From: Segatella copri
GTDB lineage: Bacteria > Bacteroidota > Bacteroidia > Bacteroidales > Bacteroidaceae
Length of the DNA stretch: 64,000 nucleotides
Direction: 5' to 3'
Assembly: GCF_009494395.1 (NCBI RefSeq)
Contig: NZ_VZCB01000082.1
Coordinates: forward strand, 1-64,000
Shown here: positions 8,569 through 17,002 of the stretch, one piece after another
How positions within the stretch are numbered: the first letter of the stretch is position 1
Layout of the letters: each line of letters starts with the position of its first letter
Made by a program: the position numbers and the translations under genes
Notes under the pieces: model-generated
What the model was told of the DNA's origin: nothing
The model's input: only the letters and a program-made list of their open reading frames with translations
The model's database searches: none

Positions 8569-9075
8569 ATGAAACCATTAGTAAGCATTATCATGGGCAG
8601 TACTAGCGATCTGCCTGTTATGGAAAAAGCATGTAAGTGGTTGAACGACAACCAGATTCCTTTCGAGGTGAATGCCCTCTCTGCTCATCGCACTCCAGAT
8701 GCAGTAGAATCATTCGCCAAGGGAGCTAAGGAGCGTGGCGTGAAGGTAATCATCGCCGCTGCCGGTATGGCTGCCGCCCTTCCTGGTGTTATCGCAGCAT
8801 CTACCCCACTGCCAGTTATCGGTGTGCCTATCAAGGGTATGCTCGATGGTCTTGATGCCATGCTCAGCATCATCCAGATGCCTCCTGGCATTCCTGTGGC
8901 TACTGTTGGTGTGAATGCGGCTCAGAACGCTGCCATCCTCGCTGCCGAAATGATTGCCCTTGCCGATGAGGAAGTGGCTCAGAAGGTAGAGGCTTGGAAG
9001 GCGGGTCTCGGTGCCAAGATCGAGAAGGCCAACAAGGATTTGGCTGAGGTGAAATACGACTTCAAGTGTAATTAA
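8569..9075 (+). CDS. purE: N5-carboxyaminoimidazole ribonucleotide mutase
   Basis: 168 residues, the usual class I PurE length. The N-terminal block IIMGSTSDLPVMEKA binds substrate. SAHRTPD has the catalytic histidine, and AAAGMAAALPGVIA and GVPIKGMLDGLDA are conserved. It moves the carboxyl group of N5-CAIR to C4 in purine synthesis. Followed at once by a terminator hairpin, so it is probably the end of its transcript. Confidence 0.96.
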   Translation: MKPLVSIIMGSTSDLPVMEKACKWLNDNQIPFEVNALSAHRTPDAVESFAKGAKERGVKVIIAAAGMAAALPGVIAASTPLPVIGVPIKGMLDGLDAMLSIIQMPPGIPVATVGVNAAQNAAILAAEMIALADEEVAQKVEAWKAGLGAKIEKANKDLAEVKYDFKCN

Positions 9076-9078
9076 TCT

Positions 9079-9105
9079 AATATGCCCCATTCTTTGGGGC
9101 ATATT
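9079..9105 (+). terminator. Hairpin between purE and ispG
   Basis: AATATGCCCCA and TGGGGCATATT form an 11-bp perfect stem around TTCTT. The U-run after it is weak (CTATTCTTAT), so it may be leaky. Confidence 0.65.
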
Positions 9106-9120
9106 CTATTCTTATACATT

Positions 9121-10992
9121 ATGGTAGATTTATTCAATTATACCCGCCGTGCCTCTTCTGTGGCACATATCGGAGCCATCGATCTGGGTGGCGATAATCC
9201 TATCCGCATCCAGTCGATGACCACCACCAACACCAATGATACCGAGGCTTGCGTTCAACAGGCTGAGGAGATTATCAAGGCTGGTGGCGAGCTGGTGCGC
9301 TTCACCACTCAGGGTTCCCGCGAGGCAGAGAACATGAAAAACATCAATGCCGGCATCCGTGCCGACGGCTATCAGACTCCGCTCGTAGCCGATGTTCACT
9401 TCAATCCTAACGTTGCCGACGTGGCTGCTCTCTATTGTGAGAAAGTACGCGTAAATCCAGGCAACTACGTGGATCCTGCCCGCAAGTTCATCAAGCAGGA
9501 ATACACTGATGAAGAGTATGCTCACGAACTCAAGAAGATTGAGGAACGCTTCGTGCCTTTCCTCAACATCTGCAAGGAGAACCATACAGCCATCCGCATC
9601 GGCGTGAACCACGGTTCACTCTCCGACCGCATCCGCAACCGCTACGGCGATACGCCAGAGGGCATCGTAGAAAGCTGCCTCGAATTCCTGCGCATCTGCA
9701 AGAAGGAGAATTTCCACGATGTGGTTATCAGCATCAAGTCATCCAATACCGTTGTGATGGTCCGCTCTATGCGCCTCCTGGTAGAAGAAATGGAGAAGGA
9801 AGGCATGAACTACCCACTCCACCTCGGCGTAACCGAAGCTGGCGAAGGCGAGGATGGCAGAATCAAGAGTGCCGTGGGCATCGGTGCCCTGCTGGCTGAC
9901 GGTATCGGCGATACAGTCCGTGTAAGCCTCAGCGAGGAGCCTGCTGCAGAGATTCCGGTGGCTCGTCATCTGGTGGATTACATCGGCAAGAAGAAGGGAC
10001 ATCTTCTGATTCCTGCCGCAGCTTGTCCTAGCTTCGACTGGCTGCGCCCTACCCGCCGCGAAACCGTGGCAGTAGGCAATATCGGCGGCAACAACGTTCC
10101 TGTAGTCATCAGCAACCGAATCAACGGCGAGAGCACCGTTTGTGAGAACAAGGATGCTACGCCTGATTATATCTACATTGGTGGCAAGATGCCTAAGCAG
10201 TTTGTGCCTGGTCAGAGCTACATCGTAGATTACAATGTTTACGAGACGCTGAACAGTAAGCCTGAAACCACAGGTGCCAAGCTCTACCCTATCTTCCCTG
10301 CCATGGCAATGCCGCTCATCGCCAGCATCAAGGCCGACGTCAAGTTCCTCACCCTGCAGTTTGGTACTCCAGCCGAGGAGTATATCGCCTGCCTGAAGGC
10401 TCATCCAGAGGTAGTGGTTATCTGCGTCAGCAATCATCAGAACCGCCTGGGCGACCAGCGTGCATTGGTTCACGAGATGATGAATGCCGGCTTGAAGAAC
10501 CCTGTGATCTTTGCCGAGATGTACCAGCACAGCAAGGAGGAGAAGAGCGACTTCCAGCTGGAGGCAGCAGCCGATATGGGTGCCTTGATGATTGATGGTC
10601 TGACCGATGGTATCTGGCTGATGAACGATGGTGACATCCCTGCCCAGACAGTAGATGAAACCGCTTTCGGCATTCTCCAGGCAGCCCGTCTGCGCACCAG
10701 CAAAACCGAGTATATCAGTTGTCCTGGTTGCGGCAGAACCCTCTACGATCTCCGTGAAACCATCGCCAAAATCAAGGAGGCAACCAAGCATCTCAAGGGC
10801 TTGAAGATTGGCATCATGGGCTGCATCGTGAATGGTCCTGGCGAAATGGCGGATGCCGATTACGGCTACGTAGGCGCCGGTCCTAACCGAGTAAGTCTTT
10901 ACCGCAAGCAGGTTTGCGTAGAAAAGAATATCCCGCAAGAGGTGGCAGTAGAGCATCTGCTCGCTCTCATCGACTCGGATAAGGAAGGATAA
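9121..10992 (+). CDS. ispG: 4-hydroxy-3-methylbut-2-enyl-diphosphate synthase (long form)
   Basis: 623 residues. The N-terminal TIM barrel (IRIQSMTTTNTNDTEA, VADVHFNP) binds MEcPP. The C-terminal domain has cluster cysteines in SCPGCGRT and GCIVNGPGEMADADYG. Between them lies the ~200-residue insert found in Bacteroidota, Chlamydia and plant enzymes. It makes HMBPP in the MEP isoprenoid pathway. Start set at 9121 (MVDLFNYTRR); the earlier ATG at 9082 lies inside the purE terminator. Confidence 0.96.
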   Translation: MVDLFNYTRRASSVAHIGAIDLGGDNPIRIQSMTTTNTNDTEACVQQAEEIIKAGGELVRFTTQGSREAENMKNINAGIRADGYQTPLVADVHFNPNVADVAALYCEKVRVNPGNYVDPARKFIKQEYTDEEYAHELKKIEERFVPFLNICKENHTAIRIGVNHGSLSDRIRNRYGDTPEGIVESCLEFLRICKKENFHDVVISIKSSNTVVMVRSMRLLVEEMEKEGMNYPLHLGVTEAGEGEDGRIKSAVGIGALLADGIGDTVRVSLSEEPAAEIPVARHLVDYIGKKKGHLLIPAAACPSFDWLRPTRRETVAVGNIGGNNVPVVISNRINGESTVCENKDATPDYIYIGGKMPKQFVPGQSYIVDYNVYETLNSKPETTGAKLYPIFPAMAMPLIASIKADVKFLTLQFGTPAEEYIACLKAHPEVVVICVSNHQNRLGDQRALVHEMMNAGLKNPVIFAEMYQHSKEEKSDFQLEAAADMGALMIDGLTDGIWLMNDGDIPAQTVDETAFGILQAARLRTSKTEYISCPGCGRTLYDLRETIAKIKEATKHLKGLKIGIMGCIVNGPGEMADADYGYVGAGPNRVSLYRKQVCVEKNIPQEVAVEHLLALIDSDKEG

Positions 10993-11017
10993 TAAAGAGA
11001 AAAATCATAAAAAACAG

Positions 11018-11061
11018 AAAGGTCAAACTTGTGAGGTAAGACACGAGTTTGACCTTTTTGT
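11018..11061 (+). terminator. ispG terminator
   Basis: AAAGGTCAAACT and AGTTTGACCTTT form a 12-bp perfect stem followed by TTGTTTT. Confidence 0.85.
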
Positions 11062-11149
11062 TTTATTTTGCTACAAAAGCAACAACAGATTTCTTTAGTT
11101 TAATCACCAATTTGTTTTCACTAAAAGAAAGAACTGTTGCAAAGAAAAA

Positions 11150-11168
11150 ATGTTATCTTTAAGTTAAT
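11150..11168 (+). repeat. 19-bp direct repeat, left copy
   Basis: ATGTTATCTTTAAGTTAAT, identical to 11936-11954. The core TTA-CTT-AAG-TAA is a near palindrome. The two copies bracket the small membrane/zinc-ribbon gene pair. Confidence 0.8.
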
Positions 11169-11204
11169 AAGAGAAGAAAATCGCTATTATCTCAGAAAAA
11201 GTTG

Positions 11205-11213
11205 TATCTTTGC
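11205..11213 (+). promoter_or_regulatory. -7 promoter element of the small gene pair
   Basis: TATCTTTGC, about 35 bases upstream of the ATG at 11248. It supports that start over an upstream in-frame ATG at 11137. Confidence 0.75.
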
Positions 11214-11247
11214 ACAAGATTTAATAACCAACATAAAAGAGATTCTT

Positions 11248-11457
11248 ATGAGTGATTTTTTAAAACCATTAAGTAGCAGAAGCCCCAAGTGGTGGTTAAT
11301 TGTTGCTATTTTAGTTATAGACGGATTGGTAGCGCAGATTTCTGCGACTACATGCACTTCTGTTGCTAGCATTATCGCAATAGCCGCATTGCTATTGCTA
11401 CTTTCTCTGTTCGTATATTGTCTGTATTTCAAGATTTTTTTAAATGGAAAAGAATAA
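11248..11457 (+). CDS. Small membrane protein
   Basis: 69 residues starting MSDFLKPLSS, with two predicted membrane helices (about residues 14-30 and 34-60). No recognised family. The start fits the promoter at 11205. Its end overlaps the next gene by 14 bp, so the two are translationally coupled. With its partner it sits between 19-bp direct repeats. Confidence 0.7.
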   Translation: MSDFLKPLSSRSPKWWLIVAILVIDGLVAQISATTCTSVASIIAIAALLLLLSLFVYCLYFKIFLNGKE

Positions 11458-11794
11458 GAAAAAGTCTCTCTTTCAACACCTTTGCCATGCAAAATGTCCA
11501 GAGTGTGGAGAACAAGTGCCATTCAGTACCGTAAGAAAATACTTTCTGCACGGCACGTCTTACTATACAACCTGCCCTCATTGTGGTCTGCAAATTCATC
11601 CTGCAAAAGAGCCAGTCAAGACATATACATGTTTTTGTTTGGGCGGCATGTCTATCATGATTCCAATGTATTCGTATTGGTACTTCGTAGCATGGGATTT
11701 CATTCCAGCCTTACTTTTCGCTCTTCCATTTGTTATAGCGATGGTTACTATCGTTGCTATTTTAATTATACGAAATATAAAATTTTCAAGTTAA
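11444..11794 (+). CDS. Zinc-ribbon membrane protein
   Basis: 116 residues. CPECG (residues 18-22) and CPHCG (residues 44-48) form a four-cysteine zinc ribbon. Two membrane helices follow (about 64-84 and 88-109). It resembles DUF983-type proteins in layout, but I cannot assign it. It overlaps the preceding small membrane gene, with which it probably forms a membrane complex (inference). Confidence 0.72.
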   Translation: MEKNKKKSLFQHLCHAKCPECGEQVPFSTVRKYFLHGTSYYTTCPHCGLQIHPAKEPVKTYTCFCLGGMSIMIPMYSYWYFVAWDFIPALLFALPFVIAMVTIVAILIIRNIKFSS

Positions 11795-11935
11795 TAAAGA
11801 GAAAGCTTATGCCATTGCTGTGATATTGTCTTTTATCTTCGCCATATCAAGCACACTCCATGATAGTAGACTTGCCACGAATGATTCGTCCTAAAAATAA
11901 TAGAAGGAAAGAATACTTTGCTGCCAGAGTTCACT

Positions 11936-11954
11936 ATGTTATCTTTAAGTTAAT
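11936..11954 (+). repeat. 19-bp direct repeat, right copy
   Basis: Identical to 11150-11168. The 235-bp stretch 11795-12029 holds only this repeat and the next promoter. Confidence 0.8.
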
Positions 11955-11991
11955 CATCCCTTCTTTGCATTGTCGTTTCAAATAAAAAATG

Positions 11992-12000
11992 TATCTTTGC
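11992..12000 (+). promoter_or_regulatory. -7 promoter element of the two-component operon
   Basis: TATCTTTGC, 30 bases upstream of the response regulator ATG. Confidence 0.75.
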
Positions 12001-12029
12001 AATCGAAACATTGAAAAAGAAATACGATT

Positions 12030-12737
12030 ATGGCTGATACTAAGTTGCTCCTGGTTGAGGATGACGAAAACCTCGCCTATATGGAGAAAAGCTGCTTCGA
12101 GGATATCATCGGAGGATATGAGGTGAAAACCGCCGTTAACGGCAAGGAAGGACTGAAGGCATGGAGAGACTTTCAGCCAGACGTCATCGTATCGGATATC
12201 GATATGCCCATTATGGACGGCATCGAAATGGTGAAGAACATCCGAGAGGTGGATGGAGAAACCATCATCCTCTTTACCACCGGCCTCACCTCACCCAAGG
12301 ATCTGAAGGCAGGTTATGCCGCAGGAGCCAACAACTATATCAAGAAGCCTTTTATTCCAGAAGAGCTTGATGCCCACATTCATAGCCTCATCCAGCTGAA
12401 AGCCGGAAAACGCAGCGAGAATGCCAGCAGCCAGATCAAACTGGGAAGATATACACTGGATGCCAACCACGCCACCCTGAAAGATACGCAGGAAGGCAGC
12501 GAGAAAATGCTTACCGCACGAGAGGCTAAGATCCTCGAACTGCTGGCGGTAAACAAGAACGAGGTGGTACGCCGGGAAGCCGTACTAAGCCGTTTCTGGG
12601 GCGTGGAAGACAAAGATTACTTCGCTTCCAGAAGCCTGGATGTTTTCATCAAGAAAATCCGCACGGCACTGGAAGACGAGCCTGCCGTAGAACTGAAAAC
12701 CATCAGAGGAGTGGGATTCAAGCTCATCGCAGAATAA
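12030..12737 (+). CDS. OmpR-type response regulator
   Basis: 235 residues. The N-terminal receiver has acidic pair Asp11-Asp12, phosphoacceptor Asp56 in VSDIDMP, a Thr in FTTGL and the conserved Lys in YIKKPF. The C-terminal winged helix (LTAREAKILELLA to RGVGFKLIAE) binds DNA. The partner kinase is two genes downstream. It resembles the Bacteroides RprY family in overall type, but I cannot confirm orthology. Confidence 0.92.
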   Translation: MADTKLLLVEDDENLAYMEKSCFEDIIGGYEVKTAVNGKEGLKAWRDFQPDVIVSDIDMPIMDGIEMVKNIREVDGETIILFTTGLTSPKDLKAGYAAGANNYIKKPFIPEELDAHIHSLIQLKAGKRSENASSQIKLGRYTLDANHATLKDTQEGSEKMLTAREAKILELLAVNKNEVVRREAVLSRFWGVEDKDYFASRSLDVFIKKIRTALEDEPAVELKTIRGVGFKLIAE

Positions 12738-12811
12738 ACATCCCCCACCCCCTCATAACATCATACGAGAATCGAATTAGAATAAAGAAAAAAGACAGAA
12801 AAGACATCATT

Positions 12812-13606
12812 ATGCTGAAAGCGATATTATACTACATACTGTTCCTGGCAGAATATCTCATCACCATCTTCCTGGGAGGATTCCTGGTGGGACTCTACAT
12901 GGCAATGAACATGCATTCGGGCTCCCACAGCCAGCAGATAGGAGCCCTGAAGGAATCCGTCTATCCGTTTATAATAGTCATCGGATTTCTGGGCATACTC
13001 ATCGTATGGTTCACCTTTGGACATTACAAATTCTCCAGGTTCTCGCTTGGAAAGGTGATTCCTGCCGCCAAATGGAAGGCGATGACCATTTGCACCATGC
13101 CGATTCTGGGCTTCACCATGGTCTTCTATTCCATCATGAATCTCTTCCATCTCGACTTCCTTCCCGAGCAGATGATGGAGATGAGCTATCTCGGCTTCCT
13201 GCCTTGGAACATCATCGGATCGTTTATATCTGTCTATATCTTCTTCGGCGCCATCCAGGAAGAACTGATCCGCTGCGGCAAGAAGAGTTGGGTGCAGCTG
13301 CTCACGCTCTCGATCATGATGCTGCCAGCCAGCATGATGTCGGTAACATCTAGTGGTGACATCAATGTAGATTTGACCGTGCTCGGTTTTATCTCCCTCT
13401 GCTATTGCAGCTGGATATACAGCAAGACGCGCAGCACCATCATTCTCATCGTGCTCTATTTCGTATCCAATCTGGTTCCCTTCCAGTTTGAATCGAAAGT
13501 GCTCGGCATATTGCTCCTGATAGCCGGTACAGCCTTAACTATAGGTGGATTCGCTGCCCTGAGCAGGAAACTGCCTGAAATGCTTGTGAAAGATGAAGAC
13601 GAATAG
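12812..13606 (+). CDS. CPBP-like membrane protein between regulator and kinase
   Basis: 264 residues with about seven or eight membrane helices. AIQEELIRCGK (around residue 150) matches motif 1 (EExxxR) of CPBP/CAAX-type intramembrane proteases. The later motif histidines seem lost: where HxxxN is expected the sequence reads YFVSN. So it may be a non-catalytic relative, for example a sensor partner. It overlaps the kinase start by 14 bp, so dose and assembly with the kinase are probably coupled. Confidence 0.65.
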   Translation: MLKAILYYILFLAEYLITIFLGGFLVGLYMAMNMHSGSHSQQIGALKESVYPFIIVIGFLGILIVWFTFGHYKFSRFSLGKVIPAAKWKAMTICTMPILGFTMVFYSIMNLFHLDFLPEQMMEMSYLGFLPWNIIGSFISVYIFFGAIQEELIRCGKKSWVQLLTLSIMMLPASMMSVTSSGDINVDLTVLGFISLCYCSWIYSKTRSTIILIVLYFVSNLVPFQFESKVLGILLLIAGTALTIGGFAALSRKLPEMLVKDEDE

Positions 13607-14549
13607 AGCCAAGGCACTCAGCACCACGGCTCTGATAGCCGTGCTCTGCATGCAGCTGTTCTGGATGTGGAACTCTTTCGAGATGACCGTTCACCAGATG
13701 GGATTTGAAACGCCCTGGAACCTGGCACCGGATGTCAGGGCACAGGCATTGCTCGCAGCCTTCTACGAAAGCAAGTTCACGGTTCTCACCTCGCTCCTTA
13801 CCACGGTGGTGATCATCCTGAGCCTCATCGACCAGATCAACTACATCGATGAGCAGGAAAGGGTGCGACTGCTGCGCGAGGACTTCTCCTATGCAATGGT
13901 TCACGACATGAAGTCGCCGCTCACCTCCATCATCATGGGAACCAAGTATCTGCACAGCGGCGTACTGGAGAAGAAGCCGGAAATGAAGGAGAAATATTTC
14001 TGCATCGTAGAAGACGAGGCGCAGCATCTGCTTGCCCTCATCAACCGCCTGCTCACCATCTCGAAACTGGAGCACGGCAAGCTGCATATTCAGAAGGCGG
14101 AAGTAGATTTGGAAACGATGATAGAGGATGTGGTGGATAAATACAAGGCGAAATCAGCGAAACCGATCCATATCATCACCCGGTTTGGAGCCACCTCTGC
14201 CCTAGCCGACGAGGAATATCTGAAGGAGGCGATCAGCAATCTGGTGGATAACGCCACCAAATACTCGAAGGAGGAAATCAACATTGAGATTTCCACCCTG
14301 GAAGATGACAGAAACGTGTATATCAAGGTTTTTGATGAGGGTATCGGCATAGCCAAGAGCGAACTGAAGACCATCTTCAACCGCTTTGAGCGCGCCGCTG
14401 AGCACGAAAAGGATGCCCGCAAGACCCGTGGCGGCTTCGGTATCGGTCTGAACTACGTGCTGCAGGTAATCAACGCCCATGGCGGCAAGATAAGCGTGAA
14501 GAGCGAGAAAGACAAATGGTCGGAGTTCACCATCTCGCTGCCGAAATAA
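13593..14549 (+). CDS. Sensor histidine kinase
   Basis: 318 residues. Two membrane helices (about 8-25 and 62-80) flank a short external loop of ~36 residues. The H-box is HDMKSPLTS with His104. It is followed by N-box SNLVDNATKYS, G1 DEGIGI, F-box FNRFERA and G2 GGFGIGLNYV. The sensor loop is too small to hold a folded ligand domain, so sensing may go through the co-translated membrane protein (inference). Confidence 0.94.
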   Translation: MKTNRAKALSTTALIAVLCMQLFWMWNSFEMTVHQMGFETPWNLAPDVRAQALLAAFYESKFTVLTSLLTTVVIILSLIDQINYIDEQERVRLLREDFSYAMVHDMKSPLTSIIMGTKYLHSGVLEKKPEMKEKYFCIVEDEAQHLLALINRLLTISKLEHGKLHIQKAEVDLETMIEDVVDKYKAKSAKPIHIITRFGATSALADEEYLKEAISNLVDNATKYSKEEINIEISTLEDDRNVYIKVFDEGIGIAKSELKTIFNRFERAAEHEKDARKTRGGFGIGLNYVLQVINAHGGKISVKSEKDKWSEFTISLPK

Positions 14550-14559
14550 TCAGACAGCA

Positions 14560-14591
14560 GCTTATCTGTGGCTTATCTGTGGCTTATCTGT
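14560..14591 (+). repeat. 11-bp tandem repeat, three units
   Basis: GCTTATCTGTG twice and GCTTATCTGT once, in the 52-bp gap between two convergent genes. Confidence 0.8.
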
Positions 14592-14601
14592 TATAAATGC
14601 C

Positions 14602-15732
14602 CTATATCTCTTCCTTTAAACTTAAATTCAGAAACTTATCGCATAGCTGATATACTCCCTCATCCTGCGTGATAAAATCCCTTTCGAGCAAGGTCTTCAC
14701 GGCTCCCTGCACAGTGCTGGCACCCAGACGATATTTATGCAGGAACTCCTGCGACATCAGCGAGGAAGGGTTCTCCTCTCTGGCTATGGCGATGAGCACC
14801 TGCTTCTGCTTGCTGGTAAGCTGGAACAGCAGAGCCTGATAGGCAAAACGATGCTGCAAAAGAATGCTCTCTATGCAATATTCCACATCCTCTTTTCCCA
14901 GAACCCTGGAATCTGAAATCGAAGTATAGAGCATGTTGAGCACATACTGAATATACCAGGTAATGCCATCAAAACGATGATAAAGATAGGAGAACGCTTC
15001 CGCAGAAATCTCCTTGTTGATCTTAGACAGATGATGGTTGGCAAACTCCAGATAGGTCTGTTCGTTGATAGCCTCCAATCCCATGATGCTCGAACTGTGA
15101 TAGAAAGGACGTGACCTGGAGGTAAACATCAGTGCCATCATGTGGCGCTTGGAACCAGAGAAGATGAAGTGGGCGTTATGACAGTTCTGGATGCGCTTTC
15201 GCAAAGTAGCCTCCACCGTTTTCTCGGGATAACCGGCAATAGTCTGAAATTCATCGATGGCTATCAGACAAGGCTTATCTGCCTGGGAAAGATAGGCAAA
15301 GATCTCATCCAGCGTAATATCAGGCGACTGAATATCTCCGATGCCCACGCTCCATTCCGGATTTCCATTGATATCGAAAGAAATAGTAGATTTCAACGAC
15401 TGAAGCATATTCAGAAAGAACTCCCACACCTTTCTGCCCTTGGGTTTCAATGCAGCAAGAATCCCCTTGCCCAAAGCATAAACAAACTCTCCGAGATTTT
15501 TGGTATCGTAAATATCAATATAGATGCAATGATACTGCTCCCGGATTTCCTTCTGATAGAAACAATGATAAATCAACCCCGACTTTCCCAATCGTCGTGG
15601 TGCTATCAATGCCACATTGCATCGGTTGGTTAGATGCCGTGTAAGCAAGGCGGTTTCTTCTACCCTATCGCAGAAGAAATCTGGGGATAAATATCCTTCT
15701 ATGAGAAACGGATTAGTCTGTACCATAAGCAT
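14602..15732 (-). CDS. AAA+ ATPase, ATPase_2-like, orphan
   Basis: 376 residues. Walker A is APRRLGKSGL (about residues 44-53) and Walker B is CLIAIDEFQTI. SGSKRHMM is the sensor-like segment. The C-terminal third looks like a winged helix (SKQKQVLIAIAREEN onward). It fits the PF01637-type orphan ATPases common in Prevotella and Bacteroides, whose role is unknown. Two other AAA ATPases (19014, 39448) and relics lie in this window. An inverted repeat sits between its promoter and start. Confidence 0.82.
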   Translation of the reverse strand: MLMVQTNPFLIEGYLSPDFFCDRVEETALLTRHLTNRCNVALIAPRRLGKSGLIYHCFYQKEIREQYHCIYIDIYDTKNLGEFVYALGKGILAALKPKGRKVWEFFLNMLQSLKSTISFDINGNPEWSVGIGDIQSPDITLDEIFAYLSQADKPCLIAIDEFQTIAGYPEKTVEATLRKRIQNCHNAHFIFSGSKRHMMALMFTSRSRPFYHSSSIMGLEAINEQTYLEFANHHLSKINKEISAEAFSYLYHRFDGITWYIQYVLNMLYTSISDSRVLGKEDVEYCIESILLQHRFAYQALLFQLTSKQKQVLIAIAREENPSSLMSQEFLHKYRLGASTVQGAVKTLLERDFITQDEGVYQLCDKFLNLSLKEEI

Positions 15733-15739
15733 TTACCGA

Positions 15740-15789
15740 ATTATGAATTTTACGTAACGAAGATTTCATAATCTCCGGATGCAAAGATA
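15740..15789 (-). promoter_or_regulatory. Promoter and leader palindrome of the ATPase at 15732
   Basis: TATCTTTGC (minus, 15781-15789) is the -7 element. ATTATGAA (15740) and TTCATAAT (15765) form an inverted repeat across the leader just before the start codon. Confidence 0.55.
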
Positions 15790-15859
15790 CATATTATATT
15801 TGAAACCCGCAAGTTTTTTGGGGGAAAAATCTAAAAGCTGCACAAATGTAAACCGCCAT

Positions 15860-16948
15860 TTATATAAATGACGGTTTACATCTATGCAGCGGGCACATGA
15901 TGAGATTGCCCTCATCATCACGAAGATGCATACCACTGCCCTGGCAGTATCTGAAGTATCTGCACTCGGCACACTCACCCTTCCGCATCCATTCACGGTT
16001 ACGGTAAGGCAGGAAACGGTGCTGCCAGATATCCATGAAATCATCCTGGTAGATATTGCCCTGATGATAGTTGGAACGGATGCTGGCACAGGCTGAAATG
16101 GAGCCATCTACCAAGACCGAACCAACGGTTACGCCTGCATGACAACCATAGAAAGTATTGCGGATATCGCCTTCGAAGTTGCCCATGAATCCCTCGCAAC
16201 CATAGCTGCACGCTATCCTACCCTCTTTTCGGGTCTGCTTGATAAACTCCAGGATGCCTTTGTATTCTTCCGCAGCTAGATGCATATCAGGATCTGAAGC
16301 AGCTCTGCCTACAGGAAATACGGCAACAACTCGCCAGTTTTTCACCCCTTTATCTATCAGAAACTGCCTGATGGCATCAAGATGGGGATAATTGCGGCGA
16401 TTGACGCAGGTAAGGATATCAAACTTGATTTCGGGATGCGAAACCAGAAGGTCGATAGCTTGCGAAACCATCTCGAAACTATGCTTGTTGCCCCGCATCC
16501 AGTTGTGCTCATCGCCCAATCCATCCATGCTGATGGTCATGGTATGGAGTCCTGCATTCAGTAAGTCATTGAATTTCTGAGGAGTAAGATAGAGTGCGTT
16601 GGTTACCATTCCCCATGGAAAGCCCTTCTTGTAAATGGCAGCTCCACATTGGGTGATGTCCTCACGCATCAAGGGTTCTCCCCCAGTTACGATGACGAAT
16701 ACCTGATGAGGATCCGTATGTTGGCTGATGTTATCTAGCACCCGCAGGAAATCCTGAAGGGGCATATCGGTTATTCCTGCCTTTACCTTGCAATCGCTTC
16801 CGCAATGGCGGCAATGCAGGTTGCAGCGCAGGGTACATTCCCAGAAGAGCTGGCGCAACGGATGCTTCTCTACCATTTGCAGATACCCCTTGCGCCAAAT
16901 CTCCAAAGCGAGTCTTCGGCGCAAGGATAAGGGTTCTATCTTCGTCAT
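15860..16948 (-). CDS. Radical SAM/SPASM enzyme of the rSAM/lipoprotein system
   Basis: 362 residues. The radical SAM cluster motif CNLHCRHC (Cys42, 46, 49) is followed by TGGEPLM and SMDGLGDEHNWMRG. The C-terminal SPASM domain has cysteines in GCHAG, SACAS, CAECRYFRYCQG and CPLHRC. The adjacent gene upstream is a small lipoprotein. That pairing is, as I recall, the TIGR04133/TIGR04134 rSAM/lipoprotein system of Bacteroidota, with unknown chemistry. SPASM enzymes usually modify peptides or proteins, so the lipoprotein is the natural candidate substrate (inference). Confidence 0.85.
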   Translation of the reverse strand: MTKIEPLSLRRRLALEIWRKGYLQMVEKHPLRQLFWECTLRCNLHCRHCGSDCKVKAGITDMPLQDFLRVLDNISQHTDPHQVFVIVTGGEPLMREDITQCGAAIYKKGFPWGMVTNALYLTPQKFNDLLNAGLHTMTISMDGLGDEHNWMRGNKHSFEMVSQAIDLLVSHPEIKFDILTCVNRRNYPHLDAIRQFLIDKGVKNWRVVAVFPVGRAASDPDMHLAAEEYKGILEFIKQTRKEGRIACSYGCEGFMGNFEGDIRNTFYGCHAGVTVGSVLVDGSISACASIRSNYHQGNIYQDDFMDIWQHRFLPYRNREWMRKGECAECRYFRYCQGSGMHLRDDEGNLIMCPLHRCKPSFI

Positions 16949-17002
16949 ACTGAATAATCTTATTTAATCAAGAGGAAATAGTGAAAACACAGAAGCTGAA
17001 GA

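Noticed and set aside
9739..10956. 405-codon minus-strand ORF
   Set aside because: Fully antisense to ispG and shows no domain.
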